NCBI GenBank assembly: GCA_027315315.1
Contig: DAHUYG010000004.1
Span: 1-58,993 of the forward strand
Source of the DNA: Acidimicrobiaceae bacterium
Lineage (GTDB): Bacteria; Actinomycetota; Acidimicrobiia; Acidimicrobiales; RAAP-2
Reading direction: 5' to 3'
DNA: 58,993 nt
Part shown: piece by piece, positions 58,589-58,993 of the stretch
Layout of the letters: each line of letters begins with the position of its first letter
How positions within the stretch are numbered: the first letter of the stretch is position 1
Notes under the pieces: model-generated
Databases searched by the model: none
Told to the model about the DNA's origin: nothing
The model's input: only the letters and a program-made list of their open reading frames with translations
Made by a program: the position numbers and the translations under genes

Positions 58589-58990
58589 GTGTCCGCCGAC
58601 GGTGGCGCGACCCGTCACCAGTCGAGGGAGCGGGCGCTCTCGCTCCTCTACGAGGCCCAGATGAAGGGGGAGACCCCGCGCCGGGTCGTCGACGCGCTCG
58701 TTGTCGCGCCCGACGAGTACTGCGCGCACCTGATCGACGTGGTCGAGGCCCACACCGAGCGCGCCGACGAGCTCGTCGCCCAGGCGACCATCGGCTGGTC
58801 GCCCGAGCGGATGGCCGTCCTCGACCGGCTCGTGCTGCGGCTTGCCGCCGCCGAGCTGCTCGACCCCGACGGGCCGCCCGCCGCGGTCGTGCTCGACGAG
58901 GCCGTCGAGCTGGCCAAGACGTACTCCACGGAGGAGTCGGGCGGCTTCGTCAACGGCGTGTTGTCGACGGTGGCCCGCCGCCTCCGGTAG
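58589..58990 (+). CDS. nusB: NusB, transcription antitermination factor
   Basis: A 133-residue helical RNA-binding protein for rRNA antitermination and processing. RHQSRERALSLLYEAQMKGE at the start and WSPERMAVLDRLVLRLAAAELL...AVVLDEAVELAKTYSTEESGGFVNGVLSTVARRL are the family blocks. GTG start 5 nt after the efp stop. The gene is complete, ending three bases before the window edge. Confidence 0.96.
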   Translation: MSADGGATRHQSRERALSLLYEAQMKGETPRRVVDALVVAPDEYCAHLIDVVEAHTERADELVAQATIGWSPERMAVLDRLVLRLAAAELLDPDGPPAAVVLDEAVELAKTYSTEESGGFVNGVLSTVARRLR

Positions 58991-58993
58991 GCT

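Overview
The window is about 59 kb of high-GC chromosome from an actinomycete. The dcw cluster has no ftsA but carries sepF, yggT and divIVA. There is a proteasome activator of the Bpa type, an Rv1264-like adenylyl cyclase, an Actinobacteria-typical DUF3040 protein, ergothioneine genes, and many GTG starts. The gene order (murC-murB-ftsQ-ftsZ, then divIVA, a DksA-like gene, lspA, rluD, dnaE, and aroCKBQ-pepQ-efp-nusB) and the divergent proteins suggest a deep branch such as Acidimicrobiia; this is inference, because no rRNA is present.

Layout. 1-5.2 kb is a small accessory region. The 5' end of egtD (minus strand) is separated from egtB by a complete IS110-family element. It is followed by a DUF427 gene, msrA, a MazF/CcdA-type toxin-antitoxin pair and a decayed XRE regulator. 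5.2-11.9 kb holds metabolic and envelope genes (nitronate monooxygenase, MMPL transporter, LapA-like and DUF3040 membrane proteins, ROK kinase, HNH nuclease, lipoate ligase-like protein). 11.9-30.1 kb is the division and cell-wall cluster: mraZ-rsmH-ftsL-ftsI-murE-mraY-ftsW-murG-murC-murB-ftsQ, then ftsZ-yggS-sepF-yggT-divIVA, then a histone H1-like/DksA-like gene, lspA and rluD. Most of these genes overlap by 4 nt. murF and murD are missing from their usual places.

30.1-37.3 kb holds a sigma-70 factor, a histidine phosphatase, an Rrf2 regulator, bpa, dnaE and an unknown gene. 37.3-44.8 kb holds two minus-strand genes (one a thioredoxin-fold YyaL-like protein) and a menaquinone cluster (menE, menA, menH-like, menD). 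44.9-52 kb holds an adenylyl cyclase, tyrS, several small conserved genes, an ABC-F gene interrupted by one in-frame amber codon, and a P-loop kinase. 52-59 kb holds nfuA, a prepilin peptidase, aroC-aroK-aroB-aroQ, pepQ, efp and nusB.

The strongest unusual signal is in the IS110 element. The 5' non-coding region upstream of its transposase folds by hand into two internal-loop hairpins whose strands match the element's own ends and its flanks, as expected for a bridge RNA. A second theme is a recurring TANNNT box 6-8 nt before start codons that lack a Shine-Dalgarno sequence, suggesting frequent leaderless transcripts. Other oddities are a TyrRS without the HIGH histidines, a MurG without its HExN motif, a palindrome flanked by direct repeats upstream of ftsZ, and a DnaA-box-like palindrome at the start of dnaE.
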